Positions 24,854 to 33,408 of a stretch of 64,000 bases of DNA are shown piece by piece. The stretch is from JABDFW01 sp035550215. GTDB taxonomy: Bacteria > Bacteroidota > Bacteroidia > Chitinophagales > Chitinophagaceae. Position numbers and translations under genes: made by a program. The DNA lies in the NCBI GenBank assembly GCA_035550215.1, contig DASZPM010000004.1, positions 511,086-575,085 on the forward strand, in the 5' to 3' direction. Position 1 is the first letter of the stretch. Every line of letters starts with the position of its first letter. The notes under the pieces were generated by a model. It was not told the origin of the DNA, did not search any database, and worked only from the letters and a program-made list of their open reading frames with translations.

Positions 24854-27124
24854 ATGGAAATTACCGCAAAAACCGCACAGGAACTACGTCTTACCCCGGA
24901 AGAATTTGAACTGATAAAACAAAAGCTTGGCCGCACACCCAATTTTACAGAATTATGCGCGTTCAGCGGAATGTGGAGCGAGCATTGCAGCTATAAAAAC
25001 TCTATCAAATGGCTTAAAACGTTGCCACGCAGTGGTGGGCGCATGCTGGTGGAAGCGGGGGAGGAAAACGCCGGCTTAATGGATATGGGCAATGGTTTTG
25101 GCGTAGTATTTAAAATTGAGAGCCATAACCACCCCAGCGCTATCGAGCCATTCCAGGGTGCCGCAACCGGCGTAGGCGGTATTCAAAGGGATATTTTTAC
25201 CATGGGCGCACGGCCTATTGCATCCCTTAACAGTTTACGGTTTGGCAATATAAAAGATAAAAAAACACAGCGCCTGTTAAGCGGCGTGGTAAAGGGTATC
25301 GGGCATTATGGCAACTGTTTTGGCGTGCCAACAGTGGCCGGTGAAATATATTTTGAAGATTGCTATCACACCAATCCCCTGGTAAATGCCATGAGCGTTG
25401 GTATTGTGCAGGTGGGCAAAACCATCAGCGCTACCGCTGAAGGGCTGGGTAACCCGGTATTTTTTGTAGGCAGCGCTACTGGAAAAGATGGTATTGGAGG
25501 CGCCTCTTTTGCTTCCGCTAATATCACTGAAGAAAGCACGGAGGAATTACCCGCGGTACAGGTGGGGGACCCTTTCCAGGAAAAAAAGCTGTTGGAAGCA
25601 TGTCTTGAAGTAATTGAAACCGGTGTAGTGGTAGGCATGCAGGATATGGGCGCTGCTGGTATTATTTGTTCTACCGCCGAAATGAGTGCAAAGGGCGGCG
25701 TAGGCATGCATATTGACCTTGATAAAGTGCCAACGCGCCAGAAGAATATGAAGGCTTGGGAGCTTTTGCTGAGTGAGAGCCAGGAAAGAATGCTGATTGT
25801 GGTGGAGAAAGGAAAAGAAGAGGCTGTTTTGAAAATATTTGAAAAATGGGATTTGCCTTGCAGTGAAATTGGCCATGTTACAGGCGACGGCCTGCTGAAA
25901 TTTTACATGCATGGTGAACTGGAGGCTGAAATACCCGCATACGAGTTGGTATTAGGTGGCGGTGCGCCGCAGTATTCAAGAGAGTTTACAGCGCCTGCTT
26001 ATCTTGAAAAGATAAAAGAATTTTCCATTGATGCAGTGGCCGATATTGCAAACACACAGGAACTAAAAGACATCGCGGAGCAGGTAATTCAAATCCCTAA
26101 TATTGCCAGCAAAAAATGGGTTACAGTGCAGTACGACAGTACCGTGGGTGCGGCTAATGCAAGCACCAATAACCCAAGCGATGCTGCCATTGTATTAGCG
26201 CATGGCACCGGTAAAGCCCTTGCAGTAACCACTGATTGCAACAGCCGTTACGTATATGCCGACCCGCATAAAGGCGCTATGATTGCCGTGGCAGAAGCCG
26301 CGCGTAATATTGTTTGCTCCGGCGGCGAACCCATCGGCGTGACGAACTGTCTTAATTTTGGCAACCCTTATATTCCCGAAGTGTACTACCAGTTTGTGGA
26401 GGCGGTAAAAGGTATGGGTGAGGCCTGCCGCAAATTCAATACGCCGGTAACAGGCGGTAACGTTAGTTTTTATAACCAGAACCCCGAAGGGCCTGTTTAC
26501 CCAACGCCAACTATTGGCATGGTGGGTATAATAGATGATTTTAAAACACGTACAACACTTGATTATAAAACAGCAGGTGATGTAATATTGCTGGTTGGTG
26601 AGCAGCAGGAAGATATCGCTTCAAGCGAATACCTGCATAAGATCAGGAGAGTGGAATTTTCCCCCGCACCGCATTTTGACCTTGAAGAGGAATTTGCAGT
26701 ACAGAAATTCATCACTTCAATCATAAAAGAAAGCCTGGTAAAAAGCGTTCACGACATAAGTGAAGGCGGCTTGATAGTTACGTTGCTGGAAAAAGGGTTT
26801 AACCGTGGGTTAGGTTTTGATGTATCGGCCAAAACAGATGGCAGGCTGGATGCCTTTTGGCTGGGTGAGGCGCAGGGTAGGGCGGTTATAAGCTGTACAA
26901 GGCAGCAGGCCGAAGAAATAAAGCATAAGGCAGCATCAGCCAACATACCTGTAATGGTTTTGGGAACAGTTACCGGCAGAGACATTAAAGTAAACGGCGT
27001 TGAGTGGGGTAACATTGCATCGTGGAAAGACAAATATGATAATGCCATAGGAAATTTGTTAAAAGCATCTGCCGGCGAGATTATTGATATTAACGCAGAT
27101 GAAGAGCCTATGGAAGTGCATTAA
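24854..27124 (+). CDS. purL: Phosphoribosylformylglycinamidine synthase subunit PurL
   Basis: A 756-residue cytosolic enzyme of purine synthesis that turns FGAR into FGAM with ATP and ammonia delivered by PurQ, in complex with PurS. The length is that of the small PurL (about 720-760), not the 1300-residue fused form, so PurS and PurQ must be encoded elsewhere. Signatures: FSGMWSEHCSYKNS near residue 40, FKIESHNHPSAIEPFQGAATGVGG, the mid-protein VTTDCNSRYVYADP of the second half and TGGNVSFYN. It is a single gene with a promoter; hldD starts 23 bases downstream and may be co-transcribed. Confidence 0.97.
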   Translation: MEITAKTAQELRLTPEEFELIKQKLGRTPNFTELCAFSGMWSEHCSYKNSIKWLKTLPRSGGRMLVEAGEENAGLMDMGNGFGVVFKIESHNHPSAIEPFQGAATGVGGIQRDIFTMGARPIASLNSLRFGNIKDKKTQRLLSGVVKGIGHYGNCFGVPTVAGEIYFEDCYHTNPLVNAMSVGIVQVGKTISATAEGLGNPVFFVGSATGKDGIGGASFASANITEESTEELPAVQVGDPFQEKKLLEACLEVIETGVVVGMQDMGAAGIICSTAEMSAKGGVGMHIDLDKVPTRQKNMKAWELLLSESQERMLIVVEKGKEEAVLKIFEKWDLPCSEIGHVTGDGLLKFYMHGELEAEIPAYELVLGGGAPQYSREFTAPAYLEKIKEFSIDAVADIANTQELKDIAEQVIQIPNIASKKWVTVQYDSTVGAANASTNNPSDAAIVLAHGTGKALAVTTDCNSRYVYADPHKGAMIAVAEAARNIVCSGGEPIGVTNCLNFGNPYIPEVYYQFVEAVKGMGEACRKFNTPVTGGNVSFYNQNPEGPVYPTPTIGMVGIIDDFKTRTTLDYKTAGDVILLVGEQQEDIASSEYLHKIRRVEFSPAPHFDLEEEFAVQKFITSIIKESLVKSVHDISEGGLIVTLLEKGFNRGLGFDVSAKTDGRLDAFWLGEAQGRAVISCTRQQAEEIKHKAASANIPVMVLGTVTGRDIKVNGVEWGNIASWKDKYDNAIGNLLKASAGEIIDINADEEPMEVH

Positions 27125-27147
27125 AGAATTAACCGGTAAAATTGTAC

Positions 27148-28200
27148 ATGAATAACATCAATACTCAATCCTGTATCATTGTAACCGGGGCTGCGGGTTT
27201 TATCGGTAGCTGCATGGTACAGTTTTTAAATGAAAAAGGGTTTGAGAATTTAATAATAGCAGATGATTTTGGTGTAGAGGAAAAACGTAAAAACTGGGAA
27301 GGCAAAAAATTCGCCCACCTGGTGGAGCGCTATAATCTCTTCGACTGGCTGGAAGCGCATGCTCCCCAAGTTGACATTTTTTTACATATAGGCGCCAGGA
27401 CGGACACTACGGAATTTAACTACGAAATTCACCACGAGCTTAATTACGAGTATTCAAAAAAAGTATGGCATTACTGTACTGCTAACAGGGTGCCCTTAAT
27501 TTATGCCTCCTCGGCAGCAACTTACGGCGCCGGCGAATTAGGCTATAATGACGACCATGATGTAATTGAAAAGCTGCACCCGTTAAACCCCTACGGTGTA
27601 AGCAAAAATGAATTTGATAAGCTTGCTTTATTGCAGATAAACCAGCCGCCTTTTTGGGCTGGGCTTAAATACTTTAACGTATATGGCCCCAACGAGGGAC
27701 ATAAGCACCGCATGGCAAGCGTAATTTATCATTCGTTCAATCAAATAATGAAAGACGGCGTGGTAAAACTGTTTAAAAGCCACAAACCGGAGTTTGCCGA
27801 CGGTGAACAGTTGCGAGATTTTGTTTATGTGAAAGATGTATTGAAGGTGATGTACTGGATGATGCAAAAAGCAGTAAATGAAGGACGTATGACGGTTGAG
27901 TGTAAGGAGGAATCGTCACCGGGGGTTATACGCCAACTTGAATCCGGCATATACAACCTTGGCACAGGAAAAGCAAGAACGTTTAACGACCTGGTAAAGG
28001 CTACATATGCCGCTATACACAAAGAGCCTTTTATTGTGTATATTGATATGCCGGAAGATATTCGCGACAAATACCAGTACTTTACCGAAGCCAATATGCA
28101 AAAGCTGCGTAATGCCGGTTATGATGAACCTTTCTATTCCCTGGAAGATGGTGTGATGGATTATGTGAGCAATTATTTAGCAACAGGGAAAATTTGGTAA
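27148..28200 (+). CDS. hldD: ADP-L-glycero-D-manno-heptose 6-epimerase
   Basis: A short-chain dehydrogenase-type epimerase of 350 residues that makes the L-glycero form of ADP-heptose for lipopolysaccharide core. The NAD(P)-binding motif TGAAGFIG is at about residue 11, the catalytic Tyr and Lys lie in NPYGVSK, and the family stretch YFNVYGPNEGHK and LRDFVYVKDV follow. HIGARTDTTE is a specific HldD element. I chose the ATG at 27148; a TTG at 27142 in frame would add only two residues. The heptose kinase and synthase genes are not in the window. Confidence 0.93.
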   Translation: MNNINTQSCIIVTGAAGFIGSCMVQFLNEKGFENLIIADDFGVEEKRKNWEGKKFAHLVERYNLFDWLEAHAPQVDIFLHIGARTDTTEFNYEIHHELNYEYSKKVWHYCTANRVPLIYASSAATYGAGELGYNDDHDVIEKLHPLNPYGVSKNEFDKLALLQINQPPFWAGLKYFNVYGPNEGHKHRMASVIYHSFNQIMKDGVVKLFKSHKPEFADGEQLRDFVYVKDVLKVMYWMMQKAVNEGRMTVECKEESSPGVIRQLESGIYNLGTGKARTFNDLVKATYAAIHKEPFIVYIDMPEDIRDKYQYFTEANMQKLRNAGYDEPFYSLEDGVMDYVSNYLATGKIW

Positions 28201-28219
28201 ATTTGCTAAAACAGGTATT

Positions 28220-28405
28220 ATGAGTGTAGCAGAAATGAAGGAAATAATCCATCAGCAAGTTGAGCAAAATCAGGATGAAGTCATACTTCAAAAGGTACTG
28301 GATATCCTGGCAGCAAAGCAAGGCGCTGAGAGTACTATTGACGCATTGAAGCATATAAAACAACTTTTTGCTGAAAATGACGGGTTATTAAAACGTCTTG
28401 CCTGA
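28220..28405 (+). CDS. Putative antitoxin partner of Doc
   Basis: A 61-residue, mainly helical, charged protein whose TGA stop at 28403-28405 overlaps the ATG of the Doc-type toxin gene by one base. The size, order and translational coupling are those of a toxin-antitoxin pair. No AbrB-like DNA-binding strand is recognised; the sequence (MSVAEMKEIIHQQVEQ, then KVLDILAAKQ) resembles short helical antitoxins often seen with Doc or Fic toxins in Bacteroidota. It lies 19 bases after hldD. Confidence 0.6.
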   Translation: MSVAEMKEIIHQQVEQNQDEVILQKVLDILAAKQGAESTIDALKHIKQLFAENDGLLKRLA

Positions 28406-28782
28406 TGTTTAATATAACAACTGTACTTCTTTTACATAACGAAGTATTAAAGCAATATGGTGGTGCGGCTGGAATGAGAGATGCAGGCCTTTTGGATTCA
28501 GCTTTGAATCGGCCCTTTCAAACCTTTAGCGGAGAAGATTTATATCCTGGAGTATTTGAAAAAGCTGCCGCAATTATTGAAAGTGTAATACTTAACCATC
28601 CTTTTATTGACGGAAATAAGCGTACGGGGTTCCTACTCTGTACAAGCTTTTTGCTTGATTATGATATTTATTTAGTCGCTACCGAAGATGATCGTTATAA
28701 TTTTGTAATTAATATATCAACAGGAGGCCTCTCTTTTGAAGAGATTGTTACCTGGCTTCAGGAAAATACTGAAGTTAAATAA
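28405..28782 (+). CDS. doc: Death-on-curing family toxin (Fic fold)
   Basis: A 125-residue protein of the Fic/Doc superfamily. The active-site loop is HPFIDGNKRTG at 65-75, the Doc-type form with Lys where AMPylating Fic proteins have Gly, and the family's early stretch RDAGLLDSALNRP is intact. Doc of phage P1 phosphorylates EF-Tu and stops translation; the same is inferred here. The gene is complete, with no frameshift. The pair sits between hldD and proC, both ordinary genes, which marks it as an insertion. The two genes are somewhat richer in A and T than their neighbours. Confidence 0.85.
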   Translation: MFNITTVLLLHNEVLKQYGGAAGMRDAGLLDSALNRPFQTFSGEDLYPGVFEKAAAIIESVILNHPFIDGNKRTGFLLCTSFLLDYDIYLVATEDDRYNFVINISTGGLSFEEIVTWLQENTEVK

Positions 28783-28791
28783 ACTAATTGT

Positions 28792-29592
28792 ATGAGTAAG
28801 AAAATAGCCATCATTGGTGGCGGCAACCTTGGTACTGCCATAGCAGAAGGCCTTATCAACAGCGGCTTTATAAAGCCCGGACATATTATTGTTACAAAAA
28901 GAAACATACTCACCCTTAAACCGCTGGAAGAAAAGGGTGTGATTGTAAGTAATGATAATGTTGAAGCGGTTAAATATGCCGATTGGGTAATACTGGCGGT
29001 TAAACCCTTCCAGGTAAAAGAGATATTGCAAACGCTGCAACCGCACCTAAACCATGAAAGGCATGCGCTGGTTAGCGTAATTACCGGTGTATGGATAAAA
29101 GACATACAGGAAATTGTGGGTGATGAGTTTACCATATTCCGTGCTATGCCTAATACAGCTATTGCCATTCAGCAAAGTATTACGTGCGTGTGCAAACACA
29201 ATGCACACAGTGAGCAGGTTAGTTATGTTGGCGATATGTTTAACCAGTTGGGTAAAACAGTGTTTATAGAGGAGAAATTAATGGATGCGGCCACTGTGTT
29301 AGGCGCCTGCGGCACCGCGTTTGCTATGCGTTATATACGCGCCAATATACAGGGAGGTATTGAAATAGGGTTTGATGCGGCCACTGCCACGCTTATAGCT
29401 GCACAAACCGTAAAAGGCGCTGCGGATTTAATTTTAACAAGGCACACACACCCTGAGCAGGAGATTGACAAAGTAACAACGCCCAAGGGCTGTACTATTG
29501 CAGGCTTAAATGAGATGGAACACCAGGGCTTTAGTTCGTCACTTATTAAAGGGGTAGTAACAAGCTATAAGAAGATAGTGAATGATATGTAA
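28792..29592 (+). CDS. proC: Pyrroline-5-carboxylate reductase
   Basis: A 266-residue NAD(P)H enzyme for the last step of proline synthesis. The Rossmann motif IIGGGNLGTAIAEGL is at the start, VILAVKPFQV and IFRAMPNTAI follow, and the C-terminal part has TTPKGCTIAGLNEME, matching the family's TSPGGTT.AGL element. Length is normal. It starts nine bases after the toxin gene and may share its transcript. No other proline gene is nearby. Confidence 0.93.
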   Translation: MSKKIAIIGGGNLGTAIAEGLINSGFIKPGHIIVTKRNILTLKPLEEKGVIVSNDNVEAVKYADWVILAVKPFQVKEILQTLQPHLNHERHALVSVITGVWIKDIQEIVGDEFTIFRAMPNTAIAIQQSITCVCKHNAHSEQVSYVGDMFNQLGKTVFIEEKLMDAATVLGACGTAFAMRYIRANIQGGIEIGFDAATATLIAAQTVKGAADLILTRHTHPEQEIDKVTTPKGCTIAGLNEMEHQGFSSSLIKGVVTSYKKIVNDM

Positions 29593-29643
29593 TTACAAAT
29601 TGCTTTACCCGGCTATCTAAACAGGCGTTCTATTGGTAATATA

Positions 29644-30489
29644 CTATCTTATCCTCAATTTTACAAAGGTCAGCATTTTGTCGTATGCATCTTCGGTAGC
29701 AGCTTTATCGTATACAGGGTTACTGGGGTTGGCAAATGCATGGTCGGCGTCATACTCGTAAATGCTGTTTCTTATACCAGCTTTATTAAGGTTAGCCCTG
29801 AATTCATCTACCACTTTCGGTGTCAGCCATTTATCCTTCGTGCCAAAAAAGCCAAGTATATCACAATTAAGCGTCCTGAGTTTGTCAACATCATTTTCAG
29901 GCTGGCCGTAATACATAATACACCCAACTACCTGTTTCCCGCCTTCAAGGGCTGCCTGCAAACTCCAGCCACCGCCAAAGCACCACCCGAGGGTAAATAT
30001 TTTGGCACTGTTGCCTACATAGTCGTAAGCCCCTTTAATAATGGCCGTGGCCCTGGCGGTTTTTACATCCTGCGTATATTTTGCGGCATCCTCACGGGTA
30101 GCAGCTACTTTATTATCATACAGGTCAATAGCTATCACATTAATGCCAAGGTCGTTGCTTATTCTTTCACTTTCTTGTTTTATATAATCATTCAGTCCCC
30201 ACCACTCATGAAATATAAACATGTAATAACCTGTTTCGTCTTTGGTTTTTACCTCCCATCCGTGGCCGTCGGTTCCATCACTGGTTTTAAAAGTAATATC
30301 ATGCCCGCGCGCGCTTTTATACTTAAAAGGCTTCGGGTTGGGGTGGGAGAGTATAAAGGCTTTGTCTACTGCATTCAGGGCAAATTTTTCTGTGGGGGTG
30401 GGGGCGCAGCAAATAATTTCTTTCCTCTGGGCGTTAACGGTTCCGCAAATAGTTAATAAGGCCAGGCACATGGCAGCTAAGCTTTTCAT
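29644..30489 (-). CDS. Exported dienelactone hydrolase family protein
   Basis: A 281-residue alpha/beta hydrolase with a signal peptide (MKSLAAMCLALLTICGTVNAQ). The nucleophile elbow is GWCFGGG with Cys, as in dienelactone hydrolases, and the catalytic His is in DADHAFANP; the acid is likely Asp in GTKDKWLTP. The N-terminal extension of about 60 residues is usual for Bacteroidota versions. Probably periplasmic; the real substrate is unknown, as most relatives are not tested on dienelactone. Single gene, convergent with proC. Confidence 0.85.
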   Translation of the reverse strand: MKSLAAMCLALLTICGTVNAQRKEIICCAPTPTEKFALNAVDKAFILSHPNPKPFKYKSARGHDITFKTSDGTDGHGWEVKTKDETGYYMFIFHEWWGLNDYIKQESERISNDLGINVIAIDLYDNKVAATREDAAKYTQDVKTARATAIIKGAYDYVGNSAKIFTLGWCFGGGWSLQAALEGGKQVVGCIMYYGQPENDVDKLRTLNCDILGFFGTKDKWLTPKVVDEFRANLNKAGIRNSIYEYDADHAFANPSNPVYDKAATEDAYDKMLTFVKLRIR

Positions 30490-30582
30490 AATCGTCTCGG
30501 TTTGTTTAAAATTACTATTATTTTATCCTGTCTGTTTTTAAAAGATGCCTTGTATTACATTTTTGCTGCATGGGCGGGTAAT

Positions 30583-31311
30583 TTATTGGCCTTTTAAAGT
30601 AAATGCAAATAACTCTCTTGCCGGTTTCGTTTTACGGTACATAAGGCGGCAGCTGTTTTTATATACGAATCCATTGGCTTCTAAAATCTCAATAAGTTCA
30701 TTTTCAAGGTAAAGGCGCTTTTTACAAACGGGGTGTAACTCGCCGCTGTACTGTGCAAGGGCTTCGTCAATATATAAGATACCCCCTGGTTTTAATTTAC
30801 CTGTAATGTCACGCAGCATTTCAGCTGGATAGGTGAATTCATGAAAACTGTTGATGATGAGTACTTTATTGCAACTGCGGGGCGGCAGGCCCGTTATTTT
30901 TTCGTCGCCGGTTACTATGGCGTAGCCGCAAGTTAAAGGGCTGCCTTTAAGCCGGCCATAATATTGCCATGCCATAGCAGCCTGCCGGAAATTGCAGTAA
31001 GTAGTGTCAATATCTTCAAGATAAAAGAACAGGCTATCGCTTACGGCGGCATAAGCAGCCTCCCAGTTACAGCTTTGCGCCCCAATACTGGCAATGGTAT
31101 CATACCTGGTGAAATTGTAGAAATGCAGGATGCTGTCCTGTTGTTTTTGCAGGTCTTCTATAGTACGGTAATATAAACCCGGCAGACCTTTAACGGTTAT
31201 AAGTTTTTGTGCATCAACGGTATTGTGTAGAAAAAATATTGCTACCGGTAACAGGTACCCGGCGAATAATTTTTTTATGGCCGTTAATTTTTTTGTCCAT
31301 TTTATCCACAT
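30583..31311 (-). CDS. Exported protein with class I methyltransferase fold
   Basis: A 242-residue protein. The first 35 residues hold a hydrophobic stretch LFAGYLLPVAIFFL ending in NTVDAQ, which looks like a signal peptide after a basic N-terminus. The rest has class I SAM-dependent methyltransferase features: IASIGAQSCNWEAAYAA in the place of the SAM-binding motif I, an acidic residue at the end of the second strand (FYLEDID), and SFHEFTYPAEMLRDI with LKPGGILYIDEAL, the typical post-motif region. Motif I is degenerate (GAQSC, not GxGxG). A methyltransferase outside the cytoplasm would have no SAM, so either the start is misjudged or the protein is a non-catalytic relative. Confidence 0.65.
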   Translation of the reverse strand: MWIKWTKKLTAIKKLFAGYLLPVAIFFLHNTVDAQKLITVKGLPGLYYRTIEDLQKQQDSILHFYNFTRYDTIASIGAQSCNWEAAYAAVSDSLFFYLEDIDTTYCNFRQAAMAWQYYGRLKGSPLTCGYAIVTGDEKITGLPPRSCNKVLIINSFHEFTYPAEMLRDITGKLKPGGILYIDEALAQYSGELHPVCKKRLYLENELIEILEANGFVYKNSCRLMYRKTKPARELFAFTLKGQ

Positions 31312-31603
31312 TCAAAAAAATCGCTTTTTGTAAAATGAAAATTAAGCTTAGTTTTGCATGACCACACGGAAAATTTGTTGTTTTATTTTTCTGCACGGTC
31401 AGTTAATCAAGCATAATTAAATAATCAAAATTTGTAAAGCCACTATAAGGAAACTTATACATGTTTTATTTTTTGTTTAATAATTGATGAATTGGTTACA
31501 AAACATTCTGTTTGCGGAGAAATTGAATGGCATAAGATTGTTTGCCCAGAATAGTTATCATTGTTAGTATTAAAACGTATCAAAAAACCATAAATTATTT
31601 GTT
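31312..31603. promoter_or_regulatory. Divergent intergenic region with candidate pyrG promoter
   Basis: No gene is seen in these 292 bases between the reverse methyltransferase-like gene and pyrG. At 31541-31544 TTTG stands 20 bases before TAGTATTA (31565-31572), the right spacing for a Bacteroidota promoter although the -7 box has only four of six fixed bases; the start would be about 31579 and the pyrG leader about 25 bases. The remainder is AT-rich. Confidence 0.4.
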
Positions 31604-33253
31604 ATGGCTAAATATATTTTTGTTACAGGTGGTGTAACCAGCAGTTTGGGCAAAGGCATAATAGCGGCCTCGCTTGCCAAATTATTACAGTCAAGGGGGT
31701 TCAGGGTAACTATTCAAAAGTTAGACCCTTATATAAACGTTGACCCCGGTACGATGAACCCGTACGAACACGGCGAATGCTACGTAACGGAAGATGGTGC
31801 GGAAACTGACCTTGACCTTGGCCATTACGAACGTTTTTTAAGTATACATACCTCCCAGGCAAACAATGTAACTACCGGTAAAATTTATCAAACGGTAATT
31901 AACCGCGAGCGTGCCGGCGATTTTTTGGGCAAAACCGTCCAGGTGGTACCCCATATTACTGATGAAATTAAGCGCCGTATGCTGCTATTGGGCGAGAGCG
32001 GCGAATTTGATATAGTAATAACTGAAATTGGCGGAACTGTAGGTGATATTGAAAGCCTGCCTTTTATTGAAGCTGTGCGCCAGTTGCAATGGCAATTGCC
32101 CGAAGATGATGTGGTGGTGGTGCATTTAACCCTGATTCCCTATTTAAGGGCTGCAAAAGAATTAAAAACCAAGCCTACACAGCATAGTGTTAAAATGCTG
32201 AGTGAAACCGGCGTGCACCCTGATATAATTGTTTGCCGTACAGAAGAACCGCTCAGCAACGATATTAAAAGAAAAATAGCCTTGTTTTGCAATGTTAAAC
32301 CTGAAGCGGTAATTGAAGCCATGGACGCCTCTACTATATACGAAGTGCCGATGACTATGTTGCAGGAAAAACTGGATGTTATCTGCATGAAAAAGTTAGG
32401 AATTAATGTGTTTCCTGAAGCTAACCTGCATAACTGGAAAATGTTTCTTGATAAGTTGAAATTTCCCAAGGGCCGTATAACAATTGGCTTAATAGGTAAA
32501 TACGTTGAGTTGCAGGATGCTTATAAATCCATATTGGAAAGCTTTATACATGCCGGTGCGATGAATGAAGTGAAAGTACAGGTGGTAAACGTGCACAGCG
32601 AACATATTACTGATGGCAATGTGGCTGAAAAGCTGTCCGGTTTGGATGGCTTGCTTGTGGCGCCCGGTTTTGGCCACCGCGGTATTGAAGGCAAGATATC
32701 GGCCGTTCAATACGCGCGCGAGCATGATATGCCGTTCTTTGGTATTTGCCTTGGCATGCAAATGGCGGTAATTGAATTTGCCCGCAATGTGCTTGGATTG
32801 AAAGATGCCCACTCAACAGAAATGGACTTAAATACAACCGAGCCAGTGATTGATATGATGGAGGAGCAGAAAAAAATTAAGATGATGGGCGGAACAATGC
32901 GCCTCGGCTCATATACCTGCGATATTAAAGAAGGCTCGCTGGCGGAAAGTATTTACAATACAAACAGGATAAGTGAAAGGCACCGCCACCGTTACGAGTT
33001 TAACAATGAATACCTGGAAGATTTTGAAGGAAACGGTATGATAGCCAGCGGCATTAATACCGACACAGGCCTTGTGGAAATTATGGAAATACCCGGTCAC
33101 CCATTTTTTATCGGGGTGCAGTACCACCCTGAATTAAAGAGCACTGTTGAAAAGCCTGCTCCCTTATTCGTGCATTTTGTTGCGGCAGCAAAAAAATATA
33201 ATGAAGAAAAACATTCAGTGGAGGCGCCATTGCTGCAAACAGAATTGATATAA
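31604..33253 (+). CDS. pyrG: CTP synthase
   Basis: A 549-residue cytosolic enzyme that converts UTP to CTP with ATP and glutamine. The N-terminal synthase domain begins KYIFVTGGVTSSLGKGI, with the P-loop, followed by DPYINVDPGTMNPYEHGE and the pyrimidine-binding region. The C-terminal class I glutamine amidotransferase domain (about 295-540) has the catalytic Cys in GICLGMQ and the His-Glu pair in QYHPELK. The length is normal. Single gene with a terminator 24 bases behind it. Confidence 0.97.
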   Translation: MAKYIFVTGGVTSSLGKGIIAASLAKLLQSRGFRVTIQKLDPYINVDPGTMNPYEHGECYVTEDGAETDLDLGHYERFLSIHTSQANNVTTGKIYQTVINRERAGDFLGKTVQVVPHITDEIKRRMLLLGESGEFDIVITEIGGTVGDIESLPFIEAVRQLQWQLPEDDVVVVHLTLIPYLRAAKELKTKPTQHSVKMLSETGVHPDIIVCRTEEPLSNDIKRKIALFCNVKPEAVIEAMDASTIYEVPMTMLQEKLDVICMKKLGINVFPEANLHNWKMFLDKLKFPKGRITIGLIGKYVELQDAYKSILESFIHAGAMNEVKVQVVNVHSEHITDGNVAEKLSGLDGLLVAPGFGHRGIEGKISAVQYAREHDMPFFGICLGMQMAVIEFARNVLGLKDAHSTEMDLNTTEPVIDMMEEQKKIKMMGGTMRLGSYTCDIKEGSLAESIYNTNRISERHRHRYEFNNEYLEDFEGNGMIASGINTDTGLVEIMEIPGHPFFIGVQYHPELKSTVEKPAPLFVHFVAAAKKYNEEKHSVEAPLLQTELI

Positions 33254-33276
33254 AATACTGAATATTTGTTTCTGTA

Positions 33277-33313
33277 ATAAATGCCCTGCTGTTAAACGGG
33301 GCATTTATATTTT
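33277..33313 (+). terminator. Intrinsic terminator of pyrG
   Basis: A 10-bp perfect stem (ATAAATGCCC at 33277-33286 and GGGCATTTAT at 33299-33308) followed by ATTTTATC. Confidence 0.75.
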
Positions 33314-33408
33314 ATCCATCCAATACCGCTGTGTATTCACCTATTTTTATATGTACGGGAATCTTTTTTCACCACTAATCTTTACATTACATGCTTAAAT
33401 ATAACAGC

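Noticed and set aside
29740..30456. A 238-codon forward reading frame opposite the dienelactone hydrolase gene
   Set aside because: The reverse frame has a signal peptide and catalytic motifs; the forward frame has none.
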